DNA from: JAIBJN01 sp963775625
GTDB taxonomy: Bacteria; Actinomycetota; Thermoleophilia; Gaiellales; Gaiellaceae
Reading direction: 5' to 3'
DNA: 64,000 nt
Assembly (NCBI GenBank): GCA_963775625.1
Contig: CAVZJM010000003.1
Coordinates: forward strand, 1 to 64,000
Part shown: positions 17,772 through 27,010 of the stretch, one piece after another
Layout of the letters: every line of letters begins with the position of its first letter
Position numbering within the stretch: the first letter of the stretch is position 1
Made by a program: the position numbers and the translations under genes
The notes under the pieces: generated by a model
Seen by the model: the letters and a program-made list of their open reading frames with translations, nothing else
Told to the model about the DNA's origin: nothing
The model's database searches: none

Positions 17772-19016
17772 CCGTCGAGGCGCGCGAGCGACTCGTCGCG
17801 CCCGAGGAGCTCCAGGCTCTCGAAGAGCCCCGGCGAGACCTTCGAGCCGGTGACCGCCGCCCGGATGGGGCCGAACGCGTCGCGCGGCTTCAGGCCGAGC
17901 CGCTCTGCCAGCCCCCGCAGCGCCGCCTCGATCGCCTCCGCCGCAAACGGCTCGACGCCGGCGAGGGTCTCGCGCGCCTCGGCGAGCACCGGGCCGGCTC
18001 CGTCGAGCAGCTCCGGCGGCGGCTCGACGCGGTGGAAGAAGAAGCCGGCGAACGCCGGATACTCCTGGAGACGCGAGATCTTCTCCTGGACGAGCGGCGC
18101 CGACGCGCGGATCGTCTCCTCGTCGCCCTCGAAGCCCTGCTCCCGCAGGTAGCGCAACGAGCGCATCCGCATAGGCGTCGGGCGCCAGCTCCCGCAGGTA
18201 GACGCCGTTCAGCCACTCGAGCTTCGCGTAGTCGAAGGTCGCCGGGCTCGACCCGACCCGGTCGAGCGAGAAGCGCTCGACGAGCTCGTCGCGCGACATC
18301 ACCGTCGTTCGGTCGTCGTAGCTCCAGCCGAGGAGCGCCAGGTAGTTCAGAAGCGCGGGCGCGACGTAGCCCTTGTCCCGGAACTCCTCGACGGAGACGG
18401 CGCCGTGGCGCTTCGAGAGCTTCTTCCCGTCCGTCCCGAAGACATTGGGAACGTGCGCGTACACCGGGACGTCCCGGCCGAGGGCCTCCAGGATCCGGAT
18501 CTGCTTCGGGGTGTTCGGGACGTGGTCCTCGCCGCGGATCACGTGGGTGATGCCCGAGTCGGCGTCGTCGAGCGCCGCCGCGAGGTTGTACGTGGGCCGC
18601 CCGTCCGAGCGCAGGAGCACGAGGTCCTCGAGCTTCTCGTTCGGGTAGGCGATCTGCCCCTTGATCGCGTCCTTCCACGACGTCTGCCCTTCGTCGGGCA
18701 TGCGGAAGCGGATCGCGCCGTCGTCCTCGTACGCGTGCCCCTCGGCGAGCAGCCGGCGCGCAGCCTCGGCGTGGCGCGGCAGCGAGTCCAGCTGAAACTC
18801 GACCTCGCCGTCCCAGTCGAGCCCGAGCCACTCGAGCGAGCGCTGGATCTGCCCGACGGACTCCTCCACCTCGCGGCTCGTGTCCGTGTTCTCGATGCGG
18901 AGCAGGAAATCGCCCCCCTCGTGGCGCGCGAACAGCCAGTTGAAGAGCGCCGTCCGGACGCCGCCGATGTGGAGGAAGCCGGTGGGGCTGGGTGCGAAAC
19001 GGGCGCGGACGGGCAC
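17762..19016 (-). CDS. gltX: Glutamyl-tRNA synthetase (one frameshift)
   Basis: Charges tRNA-Glu (and possibly tRNA-Gln in organisms with an amidotransferase) with glutamate in the cytosol. The first 290 residues include the class I signatures ARFAPSPTGFLHIGGVRTAL (HIGH motif) and FGTDGKKLSKRHGA (KMSKS motif). The anticodon-binding end (YLREQGFEGDEETIRASAPL ... LARLDGYL) lies in another frame. Removing one base at about 18151 joins them as ALVAYLREQGFEG, giving 417 residues, a normal length. Because the enzyme is essential, an assembly insertion is more likely than a broken gene. The GTG start at 19016 has no ribosome site but lies six bases after a TACGAT -10 box shared with the divergent nfo gene. 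Confidence 0.9.
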
Positions 19017-19021
19017 GCGGT

Positions 19022-19028
19022 TATCGTA
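19022..19028. promoter_or_regulatory. Overlapping divergent -10 boxes driving gltX and nfo
   Basis: The whole gltX-nfo intergenic space is 17 bases. On the plus strand TATCGT (19022-19027) is six bases before nfo GTG 19034. On the minus strand TACGAT (19028-19023) is six bases before gltX GTG 19016. The two hexamers share five base pairs of the core TATCGTA, so one near-symmetric AT-rich site could start both leaderless mRNAs. Confidence 0.6.
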
Positions 19029-19033
19029 GTGAC

Positions 19034-19961
19034 GTGCTGGCGGGTGCCCACGTCTCCACCGCGGGAGGGATCCACACGGCGATCGACCGCGCGGTCGAGC
19101 GGGGCGCCGAGTCGGTCCAGCTCTTCACGCAGAGCCCCCGGGCCTGGCGGCCGACGAACCACCCGCCCGAAAACATCGAGCGCTTCAAGCAGGCGCGCGC
19201 CGAAGCCGGGATCGGGGCGGTCGTCTGCCATGCGCTCTACCTCATCAACCTGGCGGCAACCGACAAGGAGATCCGGGAGAAGTCGCGCGCAGCGCTCCTG
19301 CAGACCGTCGAGGTCGCGTGCGCGATCGAGGCGGACGGCGTCGTCCTTCACGTGGGCTCGCACCTCGGCGACGGCTTCGACGCGGGTCTCGAGCGCGCCG
19401 CGCCCGCGCTCCAGGAGGCCTTGGCCACGTGCGAGGGCCCGACCTGGATCCTGCTGGAGAACTCAGCGGGAGCCGGCGGGACGATCGGCCGCTCGGTGGA
19501 CGAGCTCGCGATCCTCGTCGACCGCCTCGACCGCCATCCGCGCCTGGGCCTCTGCCTCGACTCCTGCCATCTCTGGGTCTCGGGGGTCGACGTGACCGAC
19601 CCGGCGACCGTCGCAGCCACCCTCGAGGAGGTCGACGAGCGCATCGGGCTCGACCGCCTTCGCTGCCTCCACGTCAACGACGCCGCCGCCGAGCTCGGCT
19701 CGAACCGCGACCGGCACGCAAATGTCCTCGGCGGGCTGCTGGGCGAGGGGCTCGGCGCGTTCCTCGCGCACCGCGCCGTCCAGGGCCTGCCCCGCGATCC
19801 TGGAGACGCCGGGCCCGGACGGTCACGGCCCTGACGCGGCCGAGGTGCAGCGCCTCAAGGACCTGCACGCCCGCGCGACGGGCGCTACGCGGCCTGGTCG
19901 CTCTGCTCGACGACCCGGAAGGACGGCGTCCCGTGGGGGAGCTCGAAAAACTCGGGGTTGA
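19034..19961 (+). CDS. nfo: Endonuclease IV, AP endonuclease (one frameshift)
   Basis: Cuts the DNA backbone 5' to abasic sites in base excision repair. The N-terminus AGAHVSTAGGIHTAIDRAVE and the sequence YLINLAATDKEIREKSRAAL are diagnostic; metal ligands can be seen in VVLHVGSHLG, ILLENSAG, LCLDSCHLW, RCLHVND and SNRDRHANV. The last part is shifted: removing one C from CCCC at about 19790 restores GLPAILETPGPDGHGPDAAE and the usual end VQRLKDLHARA. The frame then runs on to 19961, past the usual family length and 77 bases into the convergent Cys-rich gene. Start GTG 19034 is chosen because it gives the family N-terminus and sits at the leaderless spacing from TATCGT. Confidence 0.9.
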
Positions 19962-20298
19962 CGCACCCGCGCTCGTCGGCCCGGTGCTGGTAGCAGGTCG
20001 AGACCTCGGCGCGGCACATCGGCAGCGGCTGGCGCATGGCCCGCACGGCGCCAAACCCTCCCTTGCGCCCGCGCGCCTCGTCGAGCAGCTCGAGGTCGAT
20101 CTCGACGGCGTAGACCTTCTGCATGCAGCCGACGTACGTGCGTCCCCACTCGTGGTAGGCGTAGAGGAAGGGGCACGCGCGCTCGACGCAGGCGGCCGGA
20201 TAGACGACCTTGTCGCAGTGCACCTCGCACCGCCGGCATTCGGTCTCCTCCTGAGGTCGGAGGGGGAGCTCGGTCCCGGTGAACGTCTGTGGCGGCAC
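19885..20298 (-). CDS. Cysteine-rich conserved hypothetical protein
   Basis: A 137-residue soluble protein with eleven cysteines: ECRRCEVHCDKVVYPAACVE, ACPFLYAYHEWG, YVGCMQKVY, LPMCRAEVSTCYQH and RGCVNPEF. The spacing suggests one or more Zn or Fe-S sites; there is no signal peptide, so disulfides are less likely. I do not recognise a named family. GTG 20298 is the start giving MPPQTFTGTELPL; the frame upstream is low-complexity. It lies between nfo (convergent) and the HAD gene (same strand, 83 bases upstream). A redox or metal-sensing role would be a guess. Confidence 0.65.
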   Translation of the reverse strand: MPPQTFTGTELPLRPQEETECRRCEVHCDKVVYPAACVERACPFLYAYHEWGRTYVGCMQKVYAVEIDLELLDEARGRKGGFGAVRAMRQPLPMCRAEVSTCYQHRADERGCVNPEFFELPHGTPSFRVVEQSDQAA

Positions 20299-20381
20299 TG
20301 GCTGTCCCTGGATTGTTGACCGGGCCTGCGACCCCCGCAAGTCTTGACAGGGCAGGCGCCTGGGTGTAGGGCGCGCGCTCG

Positions 20382-21107
20382 CTAGGCGTCCCCGGTGAGG
20401 CGCCGGACGACGTTCAGGACGTCCATCGCCGTGAACGCCTCGAAATCCGGGTCGAGCCCCCGTTCGTCCTCGTCGGCGCGAAACCAGAACGCCTGCACGG
20501 TCGTCATGCCGAGCTCCTTCGCGCCGCGCATGTCCTCGTAACGGCGGTCGCCCACGAAGACAGCGTCCTCCGGCTCGACGCCGAGCTGCACCAGGGTCGC
20601 CTCGAAGATCGCCGGGTGCGGCTTCCGCAGGCCGACCTCGGACGAGAAGACCGCCGCGTCGAGTCGCCCCGCGAGGCCCATGTCGGCGAGATCGCGGTGC
20701 AGGAGCCAGCCCGGGTCGAACGCGTTCGAGACCAGCCCCGTCAGGAGGCCGCGCTCGCGCAGCGAGTCGAGGAGCGCGTGCGCGTGGGCCCCGAGGAGCC
20801 GCGCGGGCGCCCAGGCGGCGTGCTCGGCGGCCAGAAAGCGGTCGAGCTCGTCGTCGGCTACCTCGACGCCGAAGCCCCCGAGAAGCTCGCGGATCATCCC
20901 CGGGTACTCGACCTCCTCGAGGGCGCCGGGCACGAAGAGCAGGGGCAGATACCGCTCGCGAAAGACCTCGGCCGTCTGCTCCGGACTGGGCAGGCGGTCG
21001 CGCTCGAGGGTGCTCAGGCCGGCCTCCCACCCGGCCGCCAGCAGCTCCTCGTCGTAGGCGAAGTGGAAGAGGGTGTCCCCCCAGTCGAAGAGCACGGCGC
21101 GCAGCAC
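20382..21107 (-). CDS. HAD-superfamily hydrolase
   Basis: A 241-residue phosphatase-like protein. Motif I is AVLFDWGDTLFHF, where the usual DxD is D-W-G-D as in many HAD phosphatases; motif II is TGLVSNAFD; motif III Lys is in GLRKPHPAIF; motif IV is DAVFVGDRRYEDMRGA. A helical cap (about 20-110) lies between motifs I and II. Small phosphorylated metabolites are typical substrates. GTG 21107 begins right before motif I; TATCCT on the minus strand (21120-21115) is seven bases upstream, so the mRNA may be leaderless. It diverges from the antiporter gene with 26 bases between the starts. Confidence 0.85.
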   Translation of the reverse strand: MLRAVLFDWGDTLFHFAYDEELLAAGWEAGLSTLERDRLPSPEQTAEVFRERYLPLLFVPGALEEVEYPGMIRELLGGFGVEVADDELDRFLAAEHAAWAPARLLGAHAHALLDSLRERGLLTGLVSNAFDPGWLLHRDLADMGLAGRLDAAVFSSEVGLRKPHPAIFEATLVQLGVEPEDAVFVGDRRYEDMRGAKELGMTTVQAFWFRADEDERGLDPDFEAFTAMDVLNVVRRLTGDA

Positions 21108-21114
21108 GTGGCAG

Positions 21115-21124
21115 AGGATAGGGT
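21115..21124. promoter_or_regulatory. Divergent -10 boxes for the HAD and antiporter genes
   Basis: Minus strand TATCCT (21120-21115), seven bases before the HAD GTG; plus strand TAGGGT (21119-21124), nine bases before the antiporter TTG 21134. They share only two base pairs, and the plus-strand box is weak. Confidence 0.35.
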
Positions 21125-21133
21125 GGCCGCGCC

Positions 21134-22180
21134 TTGATCCGCCGCATTCTCTTCGCCCTGCTCGCGCTCGGGCCGCTCGTCGTCGTCCTCGACAAGTACA
21201 CGGAGCTCGGCGACATCGCGCTCTTCGTCCTCGCCGCGCTCGCCCTCGTCCCGCTGGCGTGGCTGATCGGCGAGGCGACCGAGCACGCCGCACACCACAC
21301 CGGGCCCGGCATCGGCGGATTCCTGAACGCCACCTTCGGGAACGCCCCCGAGCTGATCATCGCCCTCCTCGCTATCAACCGGGGCCTGACCGAGGTCGTG
21401 CGCGGCTCCCTCACGGGGAGCGTGATCGGGAACCTCCTGCTCGTACTCGGCTTCTCGCTCCTCTTCGGCGGCTCCGGCCGGCTCGACCGCGAGTCCAGCC
21501 TGACCTCGTTCGCGCTCGTCGGCTTCGCCGTCCTTCTCTTCCTCATCCCGTCAATCCCGGGCTGGGACGGCGATCCCGACCGGCATTCGCTCGCCGTCGT
21601 CTCGGTGCCGGTGTCGATCGTCCTGCTCCTCGTCTACGTCGTGGTGACGTGGTACGCGCTGCGCCGCCACCGCTCGCTCCACGTCTCCGACGAGGCGGCC
21701 ATGATGCGCGCCTGGTCCATGCGGCTCTCTCTGCTCGTGCTGGCGGGGGCGACCGTCGTCACCGCTCTGGTCGCGGAGATCCTCGTGGATTCGCTCGAGG
21801 TCTTCGCCCACGAGGTCGGGCTGACGGAGTTCTTCGTCGCCGCCGTGATCGTCGCCATCGTCGGGAACGCCGCCGAGCACGGCGGCGCGGTCGTCGTCGC
21901 CCACCGCGGGAACATCAAGCTCGCGGCGGAGATCGCGCTCGCGTCGAGCGCCCAGGTGGCGGTCTTCCTGATCCCGGTCGTCGCGCTGATCTCGTGGCTG
22001 ATCGAGCCGCTGGCGCTCTCGTTCCGGCAGGTCGAGATCCTCGCGATGGGCGCTTCCGTGGTCTTCGCCGCAGCCCTCCTCGTCGGAGGCCGGTCGACCC
22101 GCTGGCGCGGAGCGGTGCTCATAGCCGCATACGGCGTGGTTGTGTGCGCCTTCTACGCCGTGGGCGACCGCGCCGCGTGA
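21134..22180 (+). CDS. cax: Calcium/proton (cation) antiporter, CaCA family
   Basis: A 348-residue membrane protein with about eleven helices arranged as two homologous halves. Each half has the alpha-repeat: FLNATFGNAPELIIALLAI in the first and AIVGNAAEHGGAVVVAHRGN in the second, with the acidic residues that bind Ca2+. An acidic/His-rich loop follows the first half. It expels Ca2+ in exchange for protons. The start is TTG 21134 (LIRRILFALLAL), with no ribosome site, in keeping with a short or leaderless mRNA. It is the only such gene here and shares its promoter region with the divergent HAD gene. Confidence 0.9.
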   Translation: MIRRILFALLALGPLVVVLDKYTELGDIALFVLAALALVPLAWLIGEATEHAAHHTGPGIGGFLNATFGNAPELIIALLAINRGLTEVVRGSLTGSVIGNLLLVLGFSLLFGGSGRLDRESSLTSFALVGFAVLLFLIPSIPGWDGDPDRHSLAVVSVPVSIVLLLVYVVVTWYALRRHRSLHVSDEAAMMRAWSMRLSLLVLAGATVVTALVAEILVDSLEVFAHEVGLTEFFVAAVIVAIVGNAAEHGGAVVVAHRGNIKLAAEIALASSAQVAVFLIPVVALISWLIEPLALSFRQVEILAMGASVVFAAALLVGGRSTRWRGAVLIAAYGVVVCAFYAVGDRAA

Positions 22181-22286
22181 CGCCGGGGTTCGGTTAACCC
22201 CACCTCAGGTCTCGCGCTCCCCTCCTTGCCGCGCCCGCCCGGCCTTGGAAGCATGGTGCGACCCCAGGCCCTCAGGAGGTCTTAGA

Positions 22287-23060
22287 GTGGCGACCATGGC
22301 TACCGAAACGCAGCAGGCTCAGAGCAGCACGAATGGCGCCGTTGTGACGGCGCGCGGCGTCACCCGCACGTACGGCGAAGGCGACACTGCGGTCCGCGCC
22401 CTCTGCGGCGTAGACATCGACGTCGAGCGAGGAAAGCTCACCGGCGTGATGGGCCCCTCGGGCTCGGGCAAGTCCACTCTCATGCACATCCTCGCCGGGC
22501 TCGACAAGCCCACCGGGGGGGACGTCGCCATCGACGGGACGCACATCGCCGAGCTCAGCGACACGGAGCTGACGAAGCTGCGCCGGCAGCACATCGGCTT
22601 CGTCTTCCAGTTCTTCAACCTGCTCCCGATGCTCACGGCGGAGGAGAACATCGTCCTCCCCCTCGAGCTGGCGGGCGGCAAGATGGACAAGGACTGGGTC
22701 GACTCCGTCATCGACCGGGTCGGCCTCTCCGACCGGCGCAAGCACCGGCCGTCGGAGCTCTCCGGCGGGCAGCAGCAGCGCGTGGCCATCGCCCGAGCGC
22801 TCGTCTCCCGGCCGACGGTCGTGTTCGCTGACGAGCCCACCGGCAACCTCGACTCGACGACGAGCCAGGAGATCCTCGACCTCCTGCGCGAGTCGGTGGA
22901 GACCCTCGGCCAGACATTCGTCATGGTCTCGCACGACCCGAAGGCGACCGCGATCGCCGATCGCACGCTCTTCCTCGCCGACGGCCTGATCGTCAAGGAG
23001 CTCGGCAAGGCGACCCCGCACGAGGTCGTGGAGGCGATGGAAGAGGTAAGCCGGCTGTGA
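22287..23060 (+). CDS. ABC transporter ATP-binding protein (MacB/LolD type)
   Basis: A 257-residue ATPase with Walker A GPSGSGKST (about 55-63), Q-loop FQFFNLLPMLTAEENI, signature LSGGQQQRVAIARAL, Walker B VVFADEPTGNLDS and H-loop VMVSHDP. The GKST...NLLPMLTAEEN pattern places it with the MacB/LolD/FtsE group that powers FtsX-fold permeases. The start is GTG 22287, seven bases after AGGAGG (22274-22279); ATG 22296 is too far from it. The stop overlaps the permease start (GTGA), so the two are co-translated and form one transporter. Confidence 0.92.
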   Translation: MATMATETQQAQSSTNGAVVTARGVTRTYGEGDTAVRALCGVDIDVERGKLTGVMGPSGSGKSTLMHILAGLDKPTGGDVAIDGTHIAELSDTELTKLRRQHIGFVFQFFNLLPMLTAEENIVLPLELAGGKMDKDWVDSVIDRVGLSDRRKHRPSELSGGQQQRVAIARALVSRPTVVFADEPTGNLDSTTSQEILDLLRESVETLGQTFVMVSHDPKATAIADRTLFLADGLIVKELGKATPHEVVEAMEEVSRL

Positions 23061-25930
23061 TCCGCGTTGCCCTCAGGGGCCTCGCGGGCCGCAAGCTCAG
23101 GGCGACCCTCACCGCGCTCGCCATCATCCTCGGCGTCGCGATGATCAGCGGCACGTACGTCCTCACGGACACGATCGACAAGGCCTTCTCGTCGATCTTC
23201 GACGACTCCTATGCCGGCACCGACGTCGTCGTCTCGGGCAAAGGGGCGGACATCAGCTTCCAGGGCACCGACGCCGAAGTCCCGCCGATCGACGAGGGGC
23301 TCGTCGACGAGATCAGCGCGCTGCCCGACGTCGAGATCGCCTCGGGCAGCGTCGCCGACGAGACGAACACGAAGATCATCGGCTCGGACGGGAAGGCCAT
23401 CAACACCCAGGGAGCCCCGAGCCTGGGCTTCGGGATCGACCCTAGCCCGGAGGTCGAGCGCTTCAACCCGCTCAACCTCGTCGAGGGCTCGTGGGCCAGC
23501 GGTGACGGCGAAGTCGTCATCGACGCCGGAACCGCCGACCGTGAGGGGTACGAGGTCGGCGACACGATCCAGATCTCGACGCTCCAGCCCAAGCAGGACT
23601 TCGAGGTCACCGGAATCGCCAAGTTCGGGGACGTCGATTCCCTCGGCTCCGCGACATTCGCCATCTTCGACCTGCCCACGGCGCAGAGGCTTCTCGACCG
23701 CGAGGGACAGGTGGACTCGATCTCCGTCGCCGGCACGGAAGGGGCGACCCCCGAGCAGCTCATCGAGGAGATCCAACCGGTGCTCCCGGCGGACGCACAG
23801 GTGCGCTCCGCCCAAGCCGAGGCGCAGGAGGACAAGGACGACATCAGCGAGTTCACGAGCTTCATCCGGTACTTCCTGCTCGCCTTCGCCGGGATCGCGC
23901 TCTTCGTCGGGGCGTTCGTGATCTTCAACACCCTCTCGATCACCGTCGCGCAGCGGACGCGCGAGTTCGCCACCATGCGGACCGTCGGCGCGTCCCGGCG
24001 CCAGATCCTCTGGTCGGTGATCGTCGAGGCGCTGACGATCGGGATCATCGCGTCGATCATCGGGCTCTTCGTCGGCTTCGCGCTGGCAGTCGGCCTGAAC
24101 GAGCTCTTCAAGGCGCTCGAGCTCGACCTCCCCACCGCGGACATGGTGTTCGCCCCTCGCACGATCGTCGTCTCGCTCCTCGTCGGCACGATCATCACGC
24201 TCATCGCGGGGCTCTTCCCCGCGATCCGGGCGACCCGGGTGCCGCCGATCGCGGCCGTTCGCGAAGGCTTCACCCTGCCCCGGTCTCGCCTGGCGCCGTT
24301 CGTCCCCTACATCGCGCTGGCGGTGATTGCCCTGGCGCTCTTCCTGCTCGGCTACTCGATGTTCCGAGACGATCTCGACACGGCTTCCCGGCTGCTCTCG
24401 ATCGCCGGGGGCGTCGTCCTCCTCTTCGTCGGCGTCGCCATGATCTCGTCGCATACCGTGCGGCCACTGGCGGTCGGCACGAGCCCTATCGCCCGGTGGG
24501 CCCTGGTCGCCGTCTCGATCCTGCTCTATCCGATAACGCTGGCCATCTGGGCCCTGAAGTACGGCCTCCTTGCAAAGGGGGCGCCCTGGGTGCGCCGGAT
24601 CCTCGCGCTCGCACTGCCCTTGCCCATTGCAGAGATCCTCCTCTTCGGGGCGATCGGCACCGTGCTCGGTTGGTTCTCGATCGGCAGCGGCTGGGCACTC
24701 CTGGCAGGGGTCCTCGTCAACGTCGCCATCGTCGTTTCGTGGAGGCGCGGAGCGCTGAAAGTCGAGTGGCCTCTGGAGTTCCCGGGTATCGCGAGAGACC
24801 GGTCCGTCGGGGCCCTGGCACGAGAGAACTCCCGCCGGAACCCCGGCCGGACGGCCTCCACGGCCGCAGCGCTCATGATCGGCATCGCGCTCGTCAGCTT
24901 CGTCGCCGTGCTCGCCAACGGGATGAAGGCGTCGAACCGCGGCGCGATCGAAGACCAGGTCAGCGCCGACTACGTCATCACGGCCCAGGACGGCTTCACG
25001 CCGTTCGTGGCCGCGGCCGGCGACGAGGTTACGAACTCGCCGGACGCCGAGGTCGTCGCGAACGTCCGCGCCGACCTGGGCAAGGTGGGCGACGCGTCGA
25101 CCTACGTGACCGGGATCGACCCGAACACGATCCTCCAGACCTACACCTTCGACTGGAAGGAAGGCGACGACTCCGTCGTCCAGAACCTCGGCCCGAACGA
25201 CGCCATCGTCGATGCCAAGTTCGCCGAGGACAACAACATCCAGGTCGGCGACACGATCTCCATCCTGACCCCGTCGGGCGAGACGCTCGAGCAGCAGGTG
25301 AAGGGCCTCTACGAGCCGCCGCCGTTCTACCCGCTCCTGGGCGGCGTGTCGGTGACGACAGAGACGTTCGACTCCGTCTACGAGCGGCCGCGGAACCAGT
25401 TCACGTTCGTCAACGTGGCCGGCGACCCTTCCGACGCGACGACCGCGTCCCTCGAGGCGGCGGTCGCCGCCTTCCCCGACGCCAAGGTGCAGACCCGTGA
25501 GGCTTGGGTCGACAAGCAGGACGAGGACTTCAACCAGTTCCTGATCATGCTCTACGTCCTCCTCGCGCTTTCCGTGATCGTGAGCATCTTCGGCATGGTC
25601 AACACGCTCGTCCTCTCGGTCTACGAGCGGACCCGCGAGCTGGGGATGCTGCGGGCCGTCGGGATGACCCAGGGCCAGGCCCGGTACATGGTTCGGCAGG
25701 AGAGCGTGATCACAGCGCTCATCGGCGCCGCGCTCGGGCTCCCACTGGGCGTCTTCCTCGCCGCGCTCGTGACGCGGGCGCTGCAGGAGTTCGACGTCCG
25801 CTTCGAGATCCCGTGGGACCAGCTGGTCGTCTTCGCGATCATCGCCGTGATCGTCGGGATCCTCGCCGCGATCATGCCGGCCAGGCGCGCGGCGAAGCTC
25901 AACGTCCTGCAGGCGCTCCAGTACGAGTAA
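23057..25930 (+). CDS. ABC transporter permease, FtsX/MacB-like, double-domain
   Basis: A 957-residue permease. It starts with a membrane helix (TALAIILGVAMISGTYVL), a large extracytoplasmic MacB periplasmic-core-like domain (about 40-265), an FtsX domain with AFVIFNTLSITVAQRTREFA and MRTVGASRRQI, a middle block of four to five helices, a second extracytoplasmic domain, and a second FtsX domain (VNTLVLSVYERTRELGMLRA). Both domains share the coupling pattern R-T-R-E-(F/L)-x-M-x-R-x-V-G. In Gram-positive bacteria such exporters release lipoproteins, antimicrobial peptides or surface substrates; the substrate is unknown. It ends seven bases before the convergent threonine aldolase gene. Confidence 0.92.
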   Translation: MIRVALRGLAGRKLRATLTALAIILGVAMISGTYVLTDTIDKAFSSIFDDSYAGTDVVVSGKGADISFQGTDAEVPPIDEGLVDEISALPDVEIASGSVADETNTKIIGSDGKAINTQGAPSLGFGIDPSPEVERFNPLNLVEGSWASGDGEVVIDAGTADREGYEVGDTIQISTLQPKQDFEVTGIAKFGDVDSLGSATFAIFDLPTAQRLLDREGQVDSISVAGTEGATPEQLIEEIQPVLPADAQVRSAQAEAQEDKDDISEFTSFIRYFLLAFAGIALFVGAFVIFNTLSITVAQRTREFATMRTVGASRRQILWSVIVEALTIGIIASIIGLFVGFALAVGLNELFKALELDLPTADMVFAPRTIVVSLLVGTIITLIAGLFPAIRATRVPPIAAVREGFTLPRSRLAPFVPYIALAVIALALFLLGYSMFRDDLDTASRLLSIAGGVVLLFVGVAMISSHTVRPLAVGTSPIARWALVAVSILLYPITLAIWALKYGLLAKGAPWVRRILALALPLPIAEILLFGAIGTVLGWFSIGSGWALLAGVLVNVAIVVSWRRGALKVEWPLEFPGIARDRSVGALARENSRRNPGRTASTAAALMIGIALVSFVAVLANGMKASNRGAIEDQVSADYVITAQDGFTPFVAAAGDEVTNSPDAEVVANVRADLGKVGDASTYVTGIDPNTILQTYTFDWKEGDDSVVQNLGPNDAIVDAKFAEDNNIQVGDTISILTPSGETLEQQVKGLYEPPPFYPLLGGVSVTTETFDSVYERPRNQFTFVNVAGDPSDATTASLEAAVAAFPDAKVQTREAWVDKQDEDFNQFLIMLYVLLALSVIVSIFGMVNTLVLSVYERTRELGMLRAVGMTQGQARYMVRQESVITALIGAALGLPLGVFLAALVTRALQEFDVRFEIPWDQLVVFAIIAVIVGILAAIMPARRAAKLNVLQALQYE

Positions 25931-25936
25931 GGGGGC

Positions 25937-27010
25937 TCAGTACGGCGTCGGCGCCGCGCCTGCGACGTCGGCGACCGGCGCGCCGGTGAGCGCTCGCGGG
26001 ATGCGCTCGATCGCCTCCTCGACGTCCTGAGCCGAGACGTCGAGATGCGTGACGGCGCGCAGGACGTCCGTCTGGACCGCGTAGGAGAGCAGGACGCCAC
26101 CTGTCCGAAGTCGCCCGACCGCATCGTCGGGCCCGAGCCCGAGGGCGCCGACGTCGACCTGCACGAAGTTCGTCTCCACCTGCTCGAGGTCGACGGGCAT
26201 CCCGGCCTCGACGAGGCCCTCGGCCAGCCGCCGTGCGTTGGCGTGGTCGTCCGCGAGCCGCTCGACGTGGTGGTCGAGCGCATGGAGGCCCGCCGCCGCG
26301 ACGATGCCGGCCTGGCGCATCGCGCCGCCGAAGAGATGCTTGAGCCGTCGCGCCTTGGCCATTCGCTCCCGCGAGCCCGCGATCAACGCGCCGAGCGGGC
26401 AGCCCAGGCCCTTCGAGAGGCAGAGGCTCACGGTGTCGAACTCCCGCCCGTACTCGGCCGCGGGGACGCCGCCGGCCACGACCGCGTTGAGGAGCCGCGC
26501 CCCGTCCAGGTGCGTCGCCAGCCCGCGGCTTCGGGCCTCAGCGGTCACCTCGCGCAGCTGCGCGAGAGGCCAGACGCGCCCGCCGCCGCCGTTGTGCGTG
26601 TTCTCGACGCAAACGAGCGTGGTCGGCGCCACGTGCAGGTCGCCGCGATCGCTTACCGCCTCGCGAAGCTGCGCGGCGGTGAAGCGCCCGTCCTCGGTCT
26701 CGAGCGACTTCATGACGAGGCCCGAGTGGACGGCCGGCCCGCCCAGCTCGTAGCGGAAGATGTGCGCTGCGCCGTCGGCGATCGCCTCGTCGCCCGGCTC
26801 GGTGAGGGTGCGGAGCGCGATCTGGTTCGCCATCGTCGCAGTCGGGACGAACACCGCCTCCGCGTGGCCGAGCAGCTCGGCGCCGCGCTCCTCCAGCGCG
26901 ATCACCGTGGGGTCCTCGCGCTTCTGCTCGTCCCCGACGACCGCCTCGGCGATCGCGCGGCGCATCGCGGCCGTGGGTTGCGTGATGGTGTCGGTGCGGA
27001 GGTCGATCAC
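25937..27010 (-). CDS. ltaE: Low-specificity threonine aldolase (PLP-dependent beta-eliminating lyase)
   Basis: Splits L-threonine or allo-threonine into glycine and acetaldehyde in the cytosol. The 357-residue protein begins IDLRTDTITQPTAAMRRAIA and has GDEQKREDPTVIALEE, ENTHNGGGGRVWPLAQLREV, THLDGARLLNA (PLP-binding Asp) and SLCLSKGLGCPLGALIAG with the Schiff-base Lys. The motifs match the aldolase group of fold-type I enzymes. GTG 27010 overlaps the TGA of the upstream MFS gene (GTGA), so it is the last gene of a marR-MFS-aldolase operon. The product glycine could feed the glycine cleavage system encoded nearby (inference). Confidence 0.88.
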   Translation of the reverse strand: MIDLRTDTITQPTAAMRRAIAEAVVGDEQKREDPTVIALEERGAELLGHAEAVFVPTATMANQIALRTLTEPGDEAIADGAAHIFRYELGGPAVHSGLVMKSLETEDGRFTAAQLREAVSDRGDLHVAPTTLVCVENTHNGGGGRVWPLAQLREVTAEARSRGLATHLDGARLLNAVVAGGVPAAEYGREFDTVSLCLSKGLGCPLGALIAGSRERMAKARRLKHLFGGAMRQAGIVAAAGLHALDHHVERLADDHANARRLAEGLVEAGMPVDLEQVETNFVQVDVGALGLGPDDAVGRLRTGGVLLSYAVQTDVLRAVTHLDVSAQDVEEAIERIPRALTGAPVADVAGAAPTPY

